64,000 nucleotides of DNA from Palsa-504 sp963756575. Lineage in GTDB: Bacteria > Actinomycetota > Actinomycetes > Streptosporangiales > Streptosporangiaceae. Location of the stretch: the NCBI GenBank assembly GCA_963756575.1, contig CAVWOM010000008.1, positions 558,001 through 622,000 of the forward strand, given 5' to 3'. This document shows positions 26,360-35,385 of the stretch, in pieces; positions within the stretch are counted from its first letter, which is position 1; each line of letters begins with the position of its first letter. The position numbers and the translations under genes are program-made. The notes under the pieces were generated by a model. It had not been told where the DNA came from. It did no database searches and saw nothing but the letters and a program-made list of their open reading frames with translations.

Positions 26360-26569
26360 TCACTGGCCGGGTTCGTACTTGAAGGAGAGCTGGAGCTTGG
26401 TGCGGTAGGTGATCGCCCCGCTCTCGTCCAGGGCAATGTCCTGCTTGACGACCTCGGCCACCCGCAGATCGCGGATCGTCCCGGAAGCGGTCCTGATCGC
26501 CTCCGCCGCGGCGTCTTCCCATGAAGTGCTGCTGGTCCCGATGATCTCGGTCACGCGGTACACGCTCAT
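26360..26569 (-). CDS. dodecin family flavin-storage protein
   Basis: 69 residues from ATG 26569 with AGGAG upstream. The sequence MSVYRVTEIIGTSSTSWEDAA, then the strand RDLRVAEVVKQD and TYRTKLQLSFKYEP, is the complete dodecin fold (about 65-70 residues). Dodecins form hollow dodecamers that bind and buffer FAD/FMN and, in some bacteria, CoA. The flavin-stacking Trp is Trp38 in archaeal dodecins; here the Trp in STSWEDA belongs to the conserved N-terminal helix. Confidence 0.93.
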   Translation of the reverse strand: MSVYRVTEIIGTSSTSWEDAAAEAIRTASGTIRDLRVAEVVKQDIALDESGAITYRTKLQLSFKYEPGQ

Positions 26570-26666
26570 GATGGTCTCCTTTGACCAGGTGCCGTCCCTG
26601 AAGGGGCTGCTTCTTTTAGCTTGTCACATCGTCACTGGGCCAGTCGCGGGCGCAGGCAGCGGTACC

Positions 26667-27767
26667 TCAGCCATCCGAGTCCATGGTGCGGTCCCGGGTG
26701 TGCTGGGCTTGCTCGACCCGGTGTTTCTCCGGGTCGCTGAGCTTGCGGGTGTCGCGTAGCTCGGCGAAGGGCTCGACGTCCTCGGGCAGCCCGGCGCGGA
26801 TGGCGCGCTCACGCTGGGCTTCGGCGTTGAACTCCGCGCCGAGCAGGATCGCGATGTTGGAGATCCACAGCCAGACCAGGAAGATGATCACGGTGGCGAG
26901 CGATCCGTAGGTCTTGTTGTAGGAGCCGGAGAAGCTGACGTAGAGGGCGAACGCCCCGGAGGCGATCAGCCAGATGGCGACGGCGATGACACCGCCCGCG
27001 GAGATCCACCGGAAGGCGGGCTGCCGGACGTTCGGGGTGGCCTTGTACAGCAGCGACATCATCACGGTGACGATGATCGCCAGCACCGGCCATTTCGCGA
27101 TGTCCCAGACCAGCACGGCCGCGTGGCCGATGCCGAAGGCCGAGCCGACCTGGTTCGCGACCGGCCCGGTCAGCACCACGATCGCGGCGGCGATCACGAG
27201 CATGATGACCAGGGCGAGCGTGGTGAGCAGCCGGACCGGGACGGTCTTCCAGATCGGGCGGCCCTCGTCGACGTCGTAGATGGCGTTCGAGGCGCGCATG
27301 AACGCCGCGACGTAGCCCGACGCGGACCACAGGGCGACCAGCAGGCCGATGATCCCCGCGATCCCGGCGATGCCCGCCTTGCCCTGGACCTGGGTGACGA
27401 CGCCCGTCAGGAAGGAGTTCACCCCGCCCGGGGCGATCTGGCCGAGGTTATTGAGCACCTGCTGGGTGGTGGACTTGCCGAGCAGCCCGAGGATGGAGAC
27501 CAGCACCAGCATGGCCGGGAACAGGGCGAGCACGCCGAAGTAGGTCAGCGCGGCGGCGCGGTCGGTGATGTCGTCGTGCTTGAACTCGCGGACCGAGCGC
27601 TTGAGGATGGCGATCCAGCCCGCCCGGGGCATGTCGGTGAGCGTCCGCGGCGCGTGGCCTGACCGCGCGTTCGTTTCTGAAGCGTTCGTTTCTGCAGCGC
27701 CCGTGTCTGAGGGGCCCGTGTCTGAGGGGCCCGTGTCCGAAGCAGCGGCCGTGTTGTGCTCGTTCAT
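26667..27767 (-). CDS. YihY/BrkB-family inner membrane protein
   Basis: 366 residues from ATG 27767 with GGGAGG upstream. The core is the YihY/virulence factor BrkB domain: RAALTYFGVLALFPAMLVLVS, LVALWSASGYVAAFMRASNAIYDVDEGRPIWK, and six membrane segments ending LVWLWISNIAILLGAEFNAEAQRERA. The family is often misnamed ribonuclease BN; the biochemical role is unknown. The N-terminal 35 residues are a repeat-derived acidic Ser/Thr/Pro tail encoded by five 15-base repeats. Likely monocistronic. Confidence 0.9.
   Translation of the reverse strand: MNEHNTAAASDTGPSDTGPSDTGAAETNASETNARSGHAPRTLTDMPRAGWIAILKRSVREFKHDDITDRAAALTYFGVLALFPAMLVLVSILGLLGKSTTQQVLNNLGQIAPGGVNSFLTGVVTQVQGKAGIAGIAGIIGLLVALWSASGYVAAFMRASNAIYDVDEGRPIWKTVPVRLLTTLALVIMLVIAAAIVVLTGPVANQVGSAFGIGHAAVLVWDIAKWPVLAIIVTVMMSLLYKATPNVRQPAFRWISAGGVIAVAIWLIASGAFALYVSFSGSYNKTYGSLATVIIFLVWLWISNIAILLGAEFNAEAQRERAIRAGLPEDVEPFAELRDTRKLSDPEKHRVEQAQHTRDRTMDSDG
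27667..27741. repeat. five tandem 15-base repeats inside the YihY/BrkB gene
   Basis: Five in-frame copies at 27667, 27682, 27697, 27712 and 27727; copies 3 and 4 differ at one base, and all share the frame GSGYYCGTKTCYGMR. They encode SDTGP/SDTGA/AETNA-like pentapeptides near the N-terminus of the membrane protein. Whole-unit gain or loss would keep the frame. Confidence 0.85.
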
Positions 27768-27889
27768 TTCCCTCCCTCTCGCCGGCCTCGCCGGTGAGGT
27801 GCTAGCGCCTACCCCTCCTCAGCGCTTCAAACCGGCAGAGCAGGTTTGCCGCCGTGGTTGACGCGCGACCCTCGCGGTAGCTAAGGGTC

Positions 27890-28753
27890 ATGTTCGAAGG
27901 CTTCACGCTGCAGCGGATCAACGTCGGCGAGGCCGAGCTGCGGGTGCGGCACGGCGGCTCGGGGCCGGCCGTCCTGCTCCTTCACGGTCACCCGCGCACG
28001 CATGTGACCTGGCACAAGGTCGCGTCCGTGCTGGCTGAGCGGTTCACCGTCGTGTGCCCTGATCTGCGCGGCTACGGCGAGTCGTCGAAGCCGCCGACGA
28101 CACCCGATCACCGGCCCTACTCCAAGCGGGCCATGGCCGGTGATTGCGTCGACCTGATGGAAATGCTCGGCCACCGCCGGTTCTGCGTCGCCGGCCACGA
28201 CCGCGGCGCCTATGTCGCCCAGCGGCTGGCCATGGATCACCCCGGCTCGGTGCGCCGCCTGTGCCTGATGGATGCCATCCCCATCGGCGAGGCGCTGGCG
28301 CGATGCGATGCCAGGTTCGCGGCGAGCTGGTACCACTGGTTCTTCTTCGGCCAGACCGAACGGCCCGCCGAACGATTCATCAGCGCCGACCCCGAAGCGT
28401 GGTACGCCGCGACGGCGGAGCACATGGGCCAGGAAGCCTACGAGGACTACCGGCGGGCGATCCACGACCCCGCCACGGTGCACGCCATGATGGAGGACTA
28501 CCGCGCGGGGCTCGGCATCGACCGGGAACACGACGAGGCCGACCGCGCCGCGGGCCGCCGGATCGGGTCTCCGCTGCTGTTCCTGTGGGCGGCCCGGGAC
28601 GACCTCGAAGACCTCTATGGCGACCCGCTCGCCGTCTGGCGCGACTGGGCCAACGACGTCCGCGGCCGGTCCATCGACTGCGGCCATCACATCGCCGAAG
28701 AGGCCCCCGGCGAGCTCGCCGCCCAGCTGAGCGAGTTCTTCACCCCGGCGTGA
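27890..28753 (+). CDS. alpha/beta hydrolase, haloacetate dehalogenase-like
   Basis: 287 residues from ATG 27890. The nucleophile elbow is GHDRGA with Asp104 rather than Ser, the acid is probably Asp128 (LMDAIP) and the His is His266 (DCGHHIAEE). The His149-Trp150 pair in SWYHWFFF matches the halide-pocket residues of fluoroacetate dehalogenases. Arg105 is kept, but the second carboxylate-binding arginine (three residues further on in the model enzymes) is replaced by Tyr108. It therefore probably acts on haloacids or a related ester-like substrate, with a changed carboxylate pocket. Cytosolic; stands alone. Confidence 0.85.
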   Translation: MFEGFTLQRINVGEAELRVRHGGSGPAVLLLHGHPRTHVTWHKVASVLAERFTVVCPDLRGYGESSKPPTTPDHRPYSKRAMAGDCVDLMEMLGHRRFCVAGHDRGAYVAQRLAMDHPGSVRRLCLMDAIPIGEALARCDARFAASWYHWFFFGQTERPAERFISADPEAWYAATAEHMGQEAYEDYRRAIHDPATVHAMMEDYRAGLGIDREHDEADRAAGRRIGSPLLFLWAARDDLEDLYGDPLAVWRDWANDVRGRSIDCGHHIAEEAPGELAAQLSEFFTPA

Positions 28754-29099
28754 GCTGTGCCTGCGCCCGCCGCGCGGCCGCGGCGCCGCCGACCGCGAAC
28801 ATGGCGGCGATCAGCCCGCTCACCAGGGCCGGGCGCCGCCACCGGCGATCGGCCAGGGCTAGGACGGCCATGCTGAGCGCGTGCGCCCCGTCGGCGCCGG
28901 CCCCCAGCGCGAGCAGCCGGGCCGACGGAGCGGCCACGCCCGCCGCGGCCTGGAGGAGCTGGCGGGCGCCGAGCACGCGAACGGCGGTCACGGCGTCAGG
29001 ATCGAGCGGGCCGCCCAGCAGCTGCTCGGCGGAGTACGCCGGACTCAGCAGCTGGACCGCGCCGTAGCCGGCGCGAGCACCTGCCAGCCAGGCGCTCAC
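28740..29099 (-). CDS. small membrane protein, last gene of the GH15-SDR operon
   Basis: 119 residues from GTG 29099, overlapping the SDR stop by 4 bases, with GAGGA upstream. Ala-rich, with about three or four weak hydrophobic helices; contains LGARQLLQAAAG and a His/Asp pair in GADGAHALSMAVLAL. The pattern resembles small DUF4267-like actinobacterial membrane proteins, but I cannot assign it firmly. Translational coupling suggests joint function with the SDR. It overlaps the convergent hydrolase stop by 14 bases. Confidence 0.65.
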   Translation of the reverse strand: MSAWLAGARAGYGAVQLLSPAYSAEQLLGGPLDPDAVTAVRVLGARQLLQAAAGVAAPSARLLALGAGADGAHALSMAVLALADRRWRRPALVSGLIAAMFAVGGAAAARRAQAQLTPG

Positions 29100-30121
29100 C
29101 GGCGTCCTCGCGCGCCGGCGGCGACCGCGACCGCGGCCGCGGCCAGCCCGAGGACGGCCCCGCCGAGCAGGCCATGATGCTGAGAGGCCCACAGCTGGAC
29201 ACTGCGCGGCTTGGCCTGGTCGTCGAAGCTGCCGTGCGCGGTGTAGTCGTGACCAGAGGGCCCGTCGGCCGGTTTCCACAGGTTGACGGGGTGGGGGGAG
29301 GACTCGGGGCGGTCGTCCTGCTGCGCGGAGAACCCGGTGCGGGCCAGGTAGCGGTCGAGCAGGCCAGGGGCGATCGCGTTGGCCACGAGGGTGGCGGCCG
29401 TGCTTCCGCCGACCCAGTACTCACGCCGTCCGGGATGATCGGCCGCGTACAGGACCCCGTGGGCCGCCACCTCCGGCTGGTAGATCGGCGCTACCGGCTG
29501 GGCCGGCTTCGGCAGCCGGGACAGCACCCAGTCGAACTGCGGCGTGTTGACCGCCGGCATCTGCACCATGGTGACGTGGACGTTGCTCTTGTCGTGCAGC
29601 AGCTCGCAGCGCAGCGACTCGTTGAAGCCCTGGATGGCGTGCTTGGCGCCGCAGTAGGCGCTCTGCAGCGGGATCCCCCGGTAGGCCAGCGCGGAGCCGA
29701 CCTGGACGATCGTGCCGGCGTCGCGCGGCAGCATGCGCTTGAGCGCGGCCATCGTGCCGTACACGTAGCCGAGGTAGCTCACCTCGGTGACTCGCTTGTA
29801 CTCGGCCGCGCCGATCTTGGTGAACGGGGCGAATACCGAGGTGAAGGCCACGTTTACCCACACGTCGATGGGGCCGAGGGTTTTTTCGGCCTGCTCCGCG
29901 GCCGCTTCGACCTGATCCGGGTCGGCGACGTCGACCCGGATCGGCAGGGCGGTGCCGCCGGCCTCCTCGACGTCGCGGGCCGCGCCCGCCAGGCCGGCCT
30001 CACCCCGGGCCAGCAGGGCCACCTTCGCGCCGCGGGCGGCAAAGGCCAGGGCCGTGGCCCGGCCGATCCCGCCGCTGGCGCCGGTCACCACGACCACCTG
30101 CCTGCCGTGCTCGCTACTCAT
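29096..30121 (-). CDS. short-chain dehydrogenase/reductase with membrane tail
   Basis: 341 residues from ATG 30121, overlapping the GH15 stop by 8 bases. Classical SDR motifs: cofactor loop VTGASGGIGRA, the diverged NAG region DVWVNVAF, catalytic Ser in VQVGSALAYRG and YCGAKHA for Tyr-x3-Lys. After the domain there is an approximately 90-residue extension ending in a hydrophobic segment (LLGGAVLGLAAAAVAVAAG) and Arg residues, so it is probably anchored at the membrane. NAD(P)H-dependent; substrate unknown. Co-transcribed with a GH15 enzyme and a small membrane protein. Confidence 0.9.
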   Translation of the reverse strand: MSSEHGRQVVVVTGASGGIGRATALAFAARGAKVALLARGEAGLAGAARDVEEAGGTALPIRVDVADPDQVEAAAEQAEKTLGPIDVWVNVAFTSVFAPFTKIGAAEYKRVTEVSYLGYVYGTMAALKRMLPRDAGTIVQVGSALAYRGIPLQSAYCGAKHAIQGFNESLRCELLHDKSNVHVTMVQMPAVNTPQFDWVLSRLPKPAQPVAPIYQPEVAAHGVLYAADHPGRREYWVGGSTAATLVANAIAPGLLDRYLARTGFSAQQDDRPESSPHPVNLWKPADGPSGHDYTAHGSFDDQAKPRSVQLWASQHHGLLGGAVLGLAAAAVAVAAGARGRR

Positions 30122-31916
30122 TGCGGATCTCCGTTTCCTGGTGGATGCGGGCGGCCTGCGCCGGCCAGGGGGAGGCGAGCCGCTGCGCCGATTCCAGCAG
30201 CAGGGCGTGCACAAAGGCCTGCGGCGCGTTTCCGCGTACCTGCCGCTGCGTGATGTCGTATTCCTCAGTGAGCAGGCCGGGAGGACCGCACGCGGCCCGG
30301 TTGCGCTCGAACCAGCGGACCGCCTCGACCTCCCGGCCGTGCTGGTGCAGGGCCAGCGCCATGGTGAAGCCGCATAGCAGGAAGGCCCCTTCGGCCTCCC
30401 CGAGCGGCCGGGCGTCCGGGCGGTAGCGGTACATGTACCCGTCGCGGGACAGCTCGGTTCGCGCCGCCTCCAAGGTGGCCCGGGCGCGCGGATCCCCGGG
30501 CGGTATCGCCCCGCGCAGGGCCGGGAGCAGCAGCGCGGCGTCCACTCTGTCGTCGCCGGGTGCCCGCTGCCAGCGGCCGGAGGGATGCAGGCAGTCGGCC
30601 GCGACCTCGGCCAGCAGCCCGTCCGCGAATCCGCTCCAGGCCGCGCCCTGGGTTGCCGGCGCCACCGCGGCGGCCGCCCGCAGGCCGGCTACGCAGGTCA
30701 GCCGGGAATGCGCCCAGCGCTGATCGTCCAGCTCCCAGATCCCGGCGTCGGGTTCGTGGCTTCGTTGCCTGATCGCCGCCACGGCCGCTTCCATGGCCCG
30801 CCAGCCGTCGGGATCCAGGCGGTCGTGCGCGGCCGCCGCGGCCAGCAGCATCAGCACCTCGCCGAAGGCGTCGAGCTGGAACTGCTTATTGACCCAGTTG
30901 CCGACCTTGTCCGACCCGCCTGGGTACCCGGGCAGGTTCAGCCGCCGCTCATCGGGCACCGGATCGCCGCTGATCGTATAGGCCGGCTTGAGCTGCGGCC
31001 CGTCGGCCAGGATCCGTTCGGTGACGAACCTGGTGGCGATGTCGAGCAGGGGGTGGGGGCCGGACGCGGCGACAGCCTGCCCGCTGAAGCACTGATCGCG
31101 AATCCAGGCGTACCGGTAGTCGTAGTTACGTCCTTCGCCGGCGCGCTCGGGCAGGCTCATGGTCGCGGCCGCGGCCATGCCGCCGTCGGAGCTGGTGAGG
31201 CCGCGCATGACCGCGTAGGCGTGCCGGGCATCGCGGTCCGCGATGGTCCCGGAAAGCTTGGGCACGCCCTGGTCCCAGGCCGCGCTGGTCGCCTGCCAGG
31301 CCTGGTCGGGATCGGCCGGTTTCTCGGCCAGCGGGCGATCCGAGATCTCCAGGACGAGGTCGTGATGGCCGCCCGCCGGGACCGTGATCATGGCCTGGAG
31401 GCCGCCGCCGGCTCGCCGTGCCATTCCGCCTGCCCCCGACCAGCGCAGGTACAGCGCGCCGCAGCGCGCGGTCCACAGGTCGCCCTGATGGGAGAGCTGG
31501 CTGGGACGATGCTGGCCGAACCCAGCCCGCGGATCGAGGAAGACCCGGACCCGGGTGTCACCGTCGAGCGCCAGGATGCGGCGCAGCGCCACGGCCGTGT
31601 GCGGGTCGCCCGGCATGCTCAGCGCCTCACGGCATTCGATGACCTGTGACGTCGTGACCCAGCGGCTGCGCCAGATAAGGCTGTCCTGCTCGTAGTAGCC
31701 GCCCCAGACAAAGGACCGCTCGGCCGGGGTCACGGCGTACACGCCTGCCCCGCCGATCAGCGTGGAGAACACCGGGTCGGAATGCCAGCGCGGCGCGCAC
31801 ATCCAGACGAAGTCGCCCCGGGGACCGACCATGGCCCCCCGCTCGCCGTCGGCGAGCAGCGCGTACTCGGACAGCACGTGCAGCGGGAACTCCGGCGCGG
31901 AGCCGCTGCCCGTCAT
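30114..31916 (-). CDS. glycoside hydrolase family 15 protein (glucoamylase/trehalase type)
   Basis: 600 residues from ATG 31916. N-terminal beta-domain (LSEYALLADGERGAMVGPRGDFVWMC), then the (alpha/alpha)6 barrel with RNYDYRYAWIRDQ, the general acid Glu region DAGIWELDD, and the base region GLLTEEYD followed by GNAPQAFVHA. No signal peptide, so intracellular. Members of this bacterial branch hydrolyse trehalose or alpha-glucans. First of three overlapping genes with the SDR and the small membrane protein. Confidence 0.92.
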   Translation of the reverse strand: MTGSGSAPEFPLHVLSEYALLADGERGAMVGPRGDFVWMCAPRWHSDPVFSTLIGGAGVYAVTPAERSFVWGGYYEQDSLIWRSRWVTTSQVIECREALSMPGDPHTAVALRRILALDGDTRVRVFLDPRAGFGQHRPSQLSHQGDLWTARCGALYLRWSGAGGMARRAGGGLQAMITVPAGGHHDLVLEISDRPLAEKPADPDQAWQATSAAWDQGVPKLSGTIADRDARHAYAVMRGLTSSDGGMAAAATMSLPERAGEGRNYDYRYAWIRDQCFSGQAVAASGPHPLLDIATRFVTERILADGPQLKPAYTISGDPVPDERRLNLPGYPGGSDKVGNWVNKQFQLDAFGEVLMLLAAAAAHDRLDPDGWRAMEAAVAAIRQRSHEPDAGIWELDDQRWAHSRLTCVAGLRAAAAVAPATQGAAWSGFADGLLAEVAADCLHPSGRWQRAPGDDRVDAALLLPALRGAIPPGDPRARATLEAARTELSRDGYMYRYRPDARPLGEAEGAFLLCGFTMALALHQHGREVEAVRWFERNRAACGPPGLLTEEYDITQRQVRGNAPQAFVHALLLESAQRLASPWPAQAARIHQETEIRNE

Positions 31917-32205
31917 GAACGCGGCCGGGGCCCAGCCGGGCCGTCATCCGCACGTGTCATGCGCCGGTTCATCCTTCCGCCGTCTGGACCAGGCCAGCCG
32001 CGCCCGCCAGCTGACGGCTAGGGCGATCGGCTCGACGGCACTACCCGGCCCGCCGGCGTCTAATCTCCGGCCAGCGCCAGGACGCGGTTAGCGGCAAGAT
32101 GACCATCGCCGCTGAGCCACCGCCTCCGCGACGGCGGCGGCCAACACGGCCCACCTCGCCCGGCTGCTCCGCGCCCAGAACTACCCGCCGGTCGGGTAGG
32201 CCTGG
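31917..32205. other. intergenic region, no supportable gene
   Basis: About 290 bases between two minus-strand genes. A plus-strand tail reading NTAHLARLLRAQNYPPVG ends with TAG near 32200 and looks like a protein C-terminus, but has no start or body. No operator or hairpin stood out. Confidence 0.35.
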
Positions 32206-35200
32206 TCAGATGGCGGGCGGAGCGGCGGGCGGGCGCTGCTCCAGTGCCTGCGCGGCCAGCCGGATCGCGGTTTCGAGCTGAGGATCACGGCCCGCGGCCC
32301 AGTCGTGCGGCGCCATGGTCACCTCGACGTCCGGATCCACGCCATGGTTCTCCACCGCCCAGCCGCCGTCAGCGAACCACCAGGCGTATTTCGGCTGCGC
32401 CACGATGGTCCCGTCGACCAGGTCGTACTTGAAGTCAACGCCGCGCACGCCGCCCCAGGTCCGGGTGCCGACCACGGTCGCGATGCCGTAGGACTTCAGC
32501 GCCTGGATCACGAGGTCGCCGCCGGAACTCGCGTATCCGTCCGTGATCGCCACGATCGGGCCCCGTGGTGCGTCGACCGGGTAGCTCAGCGGTTCCTCGT
32601 AGCGGGACAGGTTCCAGCCGATGATGCGCCGGCCGAGCTTCTCGGCCACCAGTTGCCCGGCGTCACCGCCCTGCGTGTCCCGCAAATCCACGATCAGGCC
32701 GTCTCGCTGGAACTCGGTGTACAGGTCCCGGTGAAATTCCGCCCAGCCCCGCGGCATCATGTCCGGGATGTTCAGGTAGCCGAGCCGCCCGCCGGAGGCC
32801 GCGCGGACCGCGGCCCGCTGCCGGGCGACCAGATCGTGATAGCGGATCGCGTGCTCGCTCGCCAGCGGGACCACGACCGCCCGCCGGTCCGCTCCGTCGC
32901 GCCGCAGAGTCAGCTCGACCGGCTGGCCGGCCCGGCCGGCCAGCAGCGCGTTCGGGCCGAGGCCCGGGTCCACCGGCCGCCCGTCCACCGCGACAATGAG
33001 ATCGCCCGGCGCCGCGGCGACGCCCGGGCCGGCCAGCGGGGAGCGCGCGCCGATCACCGACGACTCGCCGGGCAGGATCCGCGCGATCCGCCAGTTCCCG
33101 TCCCCGGTGCGCTCGAGATCGGCGCCGAGCAGGCCCTGAGCCAGGCCCGGGTCACCGCCCGAGGCCGCCGGCAGTACCCCGGCGTGCGAGCTGCCCATCT
33201 CGCCCTGCAGTTCCCACAGCAGGTCGTGCAGGTCATCCGAGGAGGCGATGCGGTCCAGCAGCGGCCGGTAGCGCCCGGCCATCGCGGCCCAGTCCACCCC
33301 GGCCATGTCGGCCCGCCAGAAGTTGTCCCGCATCAGCCGCCATGCCTCGTGGTACATCTGCGCCCACTCGGCCGGCGGTTCGACCGTCACCCCGATCCGG
33401 TCCAGGCCGACGCGGACCACCTCGTCCGAACCGACCGGCTTGATCGCCAGCGACTCCCCGTTCCGGTAAGCCAGCCGGGCCCCGTCGGCGGAGACCGCGT
33501 AGTCGTCCAGGGCCTCCACCTCGACCGAGCGCTGGTGCTGCGCCAGGTCATAGCGGACAAGCCGGGTCAGGTCCTCCTCGGCCGCGCCGATCGCGGCCTC
33601 ACCGAGCTCCCCGGCGCGCGGCCGTTCCAGCCAGAGCACGGTGTCCTTGGCCGCGCGGAGTTTCTCGTAGAGTCCGGCGGCTACCGGGAACGGCACGATC
33701 CGCTCGGCCAGCCCGGCGGGGTCGAAGCTAGCGGCCGGGGGGATCTGCCCGGGTCCGGCCGGGCGGCCCGTCAGCCCCGGCGCGAACGGCGATGGCGTCG
33801 TGGCCAGCAGCGGAACGAGGTACGGCCGGACACCGGGCAGGAACCCGAGATCCCAGTGGTGCGCGTCGTAGACCGGATCGAAGGCGCGATTGGACAGGAA
33901 CGCCAGGTACTGGCCGTCCAAGGTGAATGCCGGCGAGGTGTCGTCGAATCGCTGCGGGGTCACGTCGGTGACGGTGCCGTCGGCCAGCCGGGCCAGCCGG
34001 ATCTGCGCGGCGCCGCGTTCCGGCCGCCACGGCTGCGACCAGGCGAGCAGCGTGGAGTCGGGGGAGAAGGCCAGGCCCGCCACCTCGGCGTTGGTGCTGC
34101 GCGCGATCTCGGTGATGACCGGCTCGCCGTCCAACGCCACCGTCAGCAGCCGGCCGTCGGCGCAGGCGACCGCGGCCGTGCGCCCGTCCGGAGCCACCGC
34201 TAGTTCCAGGATCCGGCCGAACTCGCCGGGCCCGATCCGCCTCGCCGCCGCGCCGTCAGCGGGGATCACGTCCAGGCCGTCTTCGCCGCCCTTATCGGAC
34301 GCGCAGGCAACCGTGTCGGTGCCGGGGATGACCACCGGAAGCCGGCCGCGCACGCCTGGTTCGGCCAGCAGGGCCCGGGCCGGCCCGTCGCGCTCGGACA
34401 GCCAGTGCACGGTACCGCGCACCTCGACGCCGAGCGCCCGGCCGGCGCCGTCAAGCGCGAACGAGCCCAGCTGCGACTTCGCGGACACCGGGTAGGGGGC
34501 CCGGCCGGAGCGGTTTCCGCTGAGCCGGATGTCCAGGCGCACCGGCTCGGCGTCGAGCGACTCGAGCAGCCAGATCTCCCCGGCCTGCTGGTAGACCACG
34601 CGCTGGCCGTCGGTCGTCGCGTGCCGCGCGTAGTACTGGCCGAGGCCGGTATGGCGGCGCAGGCCCGTGCCGTCCGGGAGCGCGGAATAGAGCGCGCCGG
34701 TCCCCTCGTGATCCGACAGGAACGCGACCCGGGAGCCCGCGAACATGGGATTCACCAGGTTGTCGCCGACGTCGGCGAAGATCCGCGTGTAGTGCGAGCC
34801 GTCCGGTGAATACCAGATCTTCCCGCCGGCACCGCCGCGGTAGCGCTTCCACTGAGCTGGCTCGGCCGGCTCGAAGTTCATCGGACTGCCGACCAGCACC
34901 GCACCGTCGCGGACGGCGACGTCGCCCGCCGGGCCGTAGCCGAGCCGGCGGGCTGGCCCGCTCAGCGGCACCGCGAACGCCCAGGTCTTCATGCTGAAAT
35001 GCTGGCCGGCGCGGCTGAGCACGAGGACTTCGTCGTCGCTGACCCAGCCGCGCACGGTCGCGAACCGGTCACCCCAGTACGTGAGCCGCCTGGCCGGGCC
35101 GCCGTCCGCGGACACCGCGTACGCCTCCCGCGCGGCGGCCCGGCCGACCGCCCGGGAGCCGTCGCCAGTCGAGGTCCAGGCGACGTGCGTAGCGGCCGGG

Positions 35201-35374
35201 TTCAGCCGCGGATGCCGCACCGGGGCCTGGTCAGTCGTCAGCCGCCACGCCTGGCTGCCACGGCCGCCGGCCGCCTCGCTCAGCGAGGCGAGCCAGAACG
35301 TCGTCCTCGGCCATGAACGTGATCAGGTCGCGGGCAACGTGCGGATAGCGCAGGTAGCTCGTCAGCTGGCGCAT
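32206..35374 (-). pseudogene. tricorn protease homologue, frameshifted near the N-terminus
   Basis: Start ATG 35374 reads RQLTSYLRYPHVARDLITFMAEDDV, then a one-base insertion (extra A at 35297/35298 on the plus strand) shifts the frame. Removing it restores WLASLSEAAGG...WRLTTDQAPVRHPRLNP and joins the approximately 1000-residue remainder, giving about 1055 residues, the normal tricorn length. Two beta-propellers are followed by a helical bundle, a PDZ domain (PGDLIVAVDGRPVD) and the S41-type protease core with YLNIPDMMPRGWAEFHRD, the catalytic Ser in TDGYASSGGD and RTWGGVRGVDFKYDLVDGT. A cytosolic peptidase acting on proteasome-type peptides. Either a sequencing error or a fresh pseudogene; a GTG/ATG restart near 35220 would lose the first blade. 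Confidence 0.85.
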
Positions 35375-35385
35375 CTCAGAGTTCC

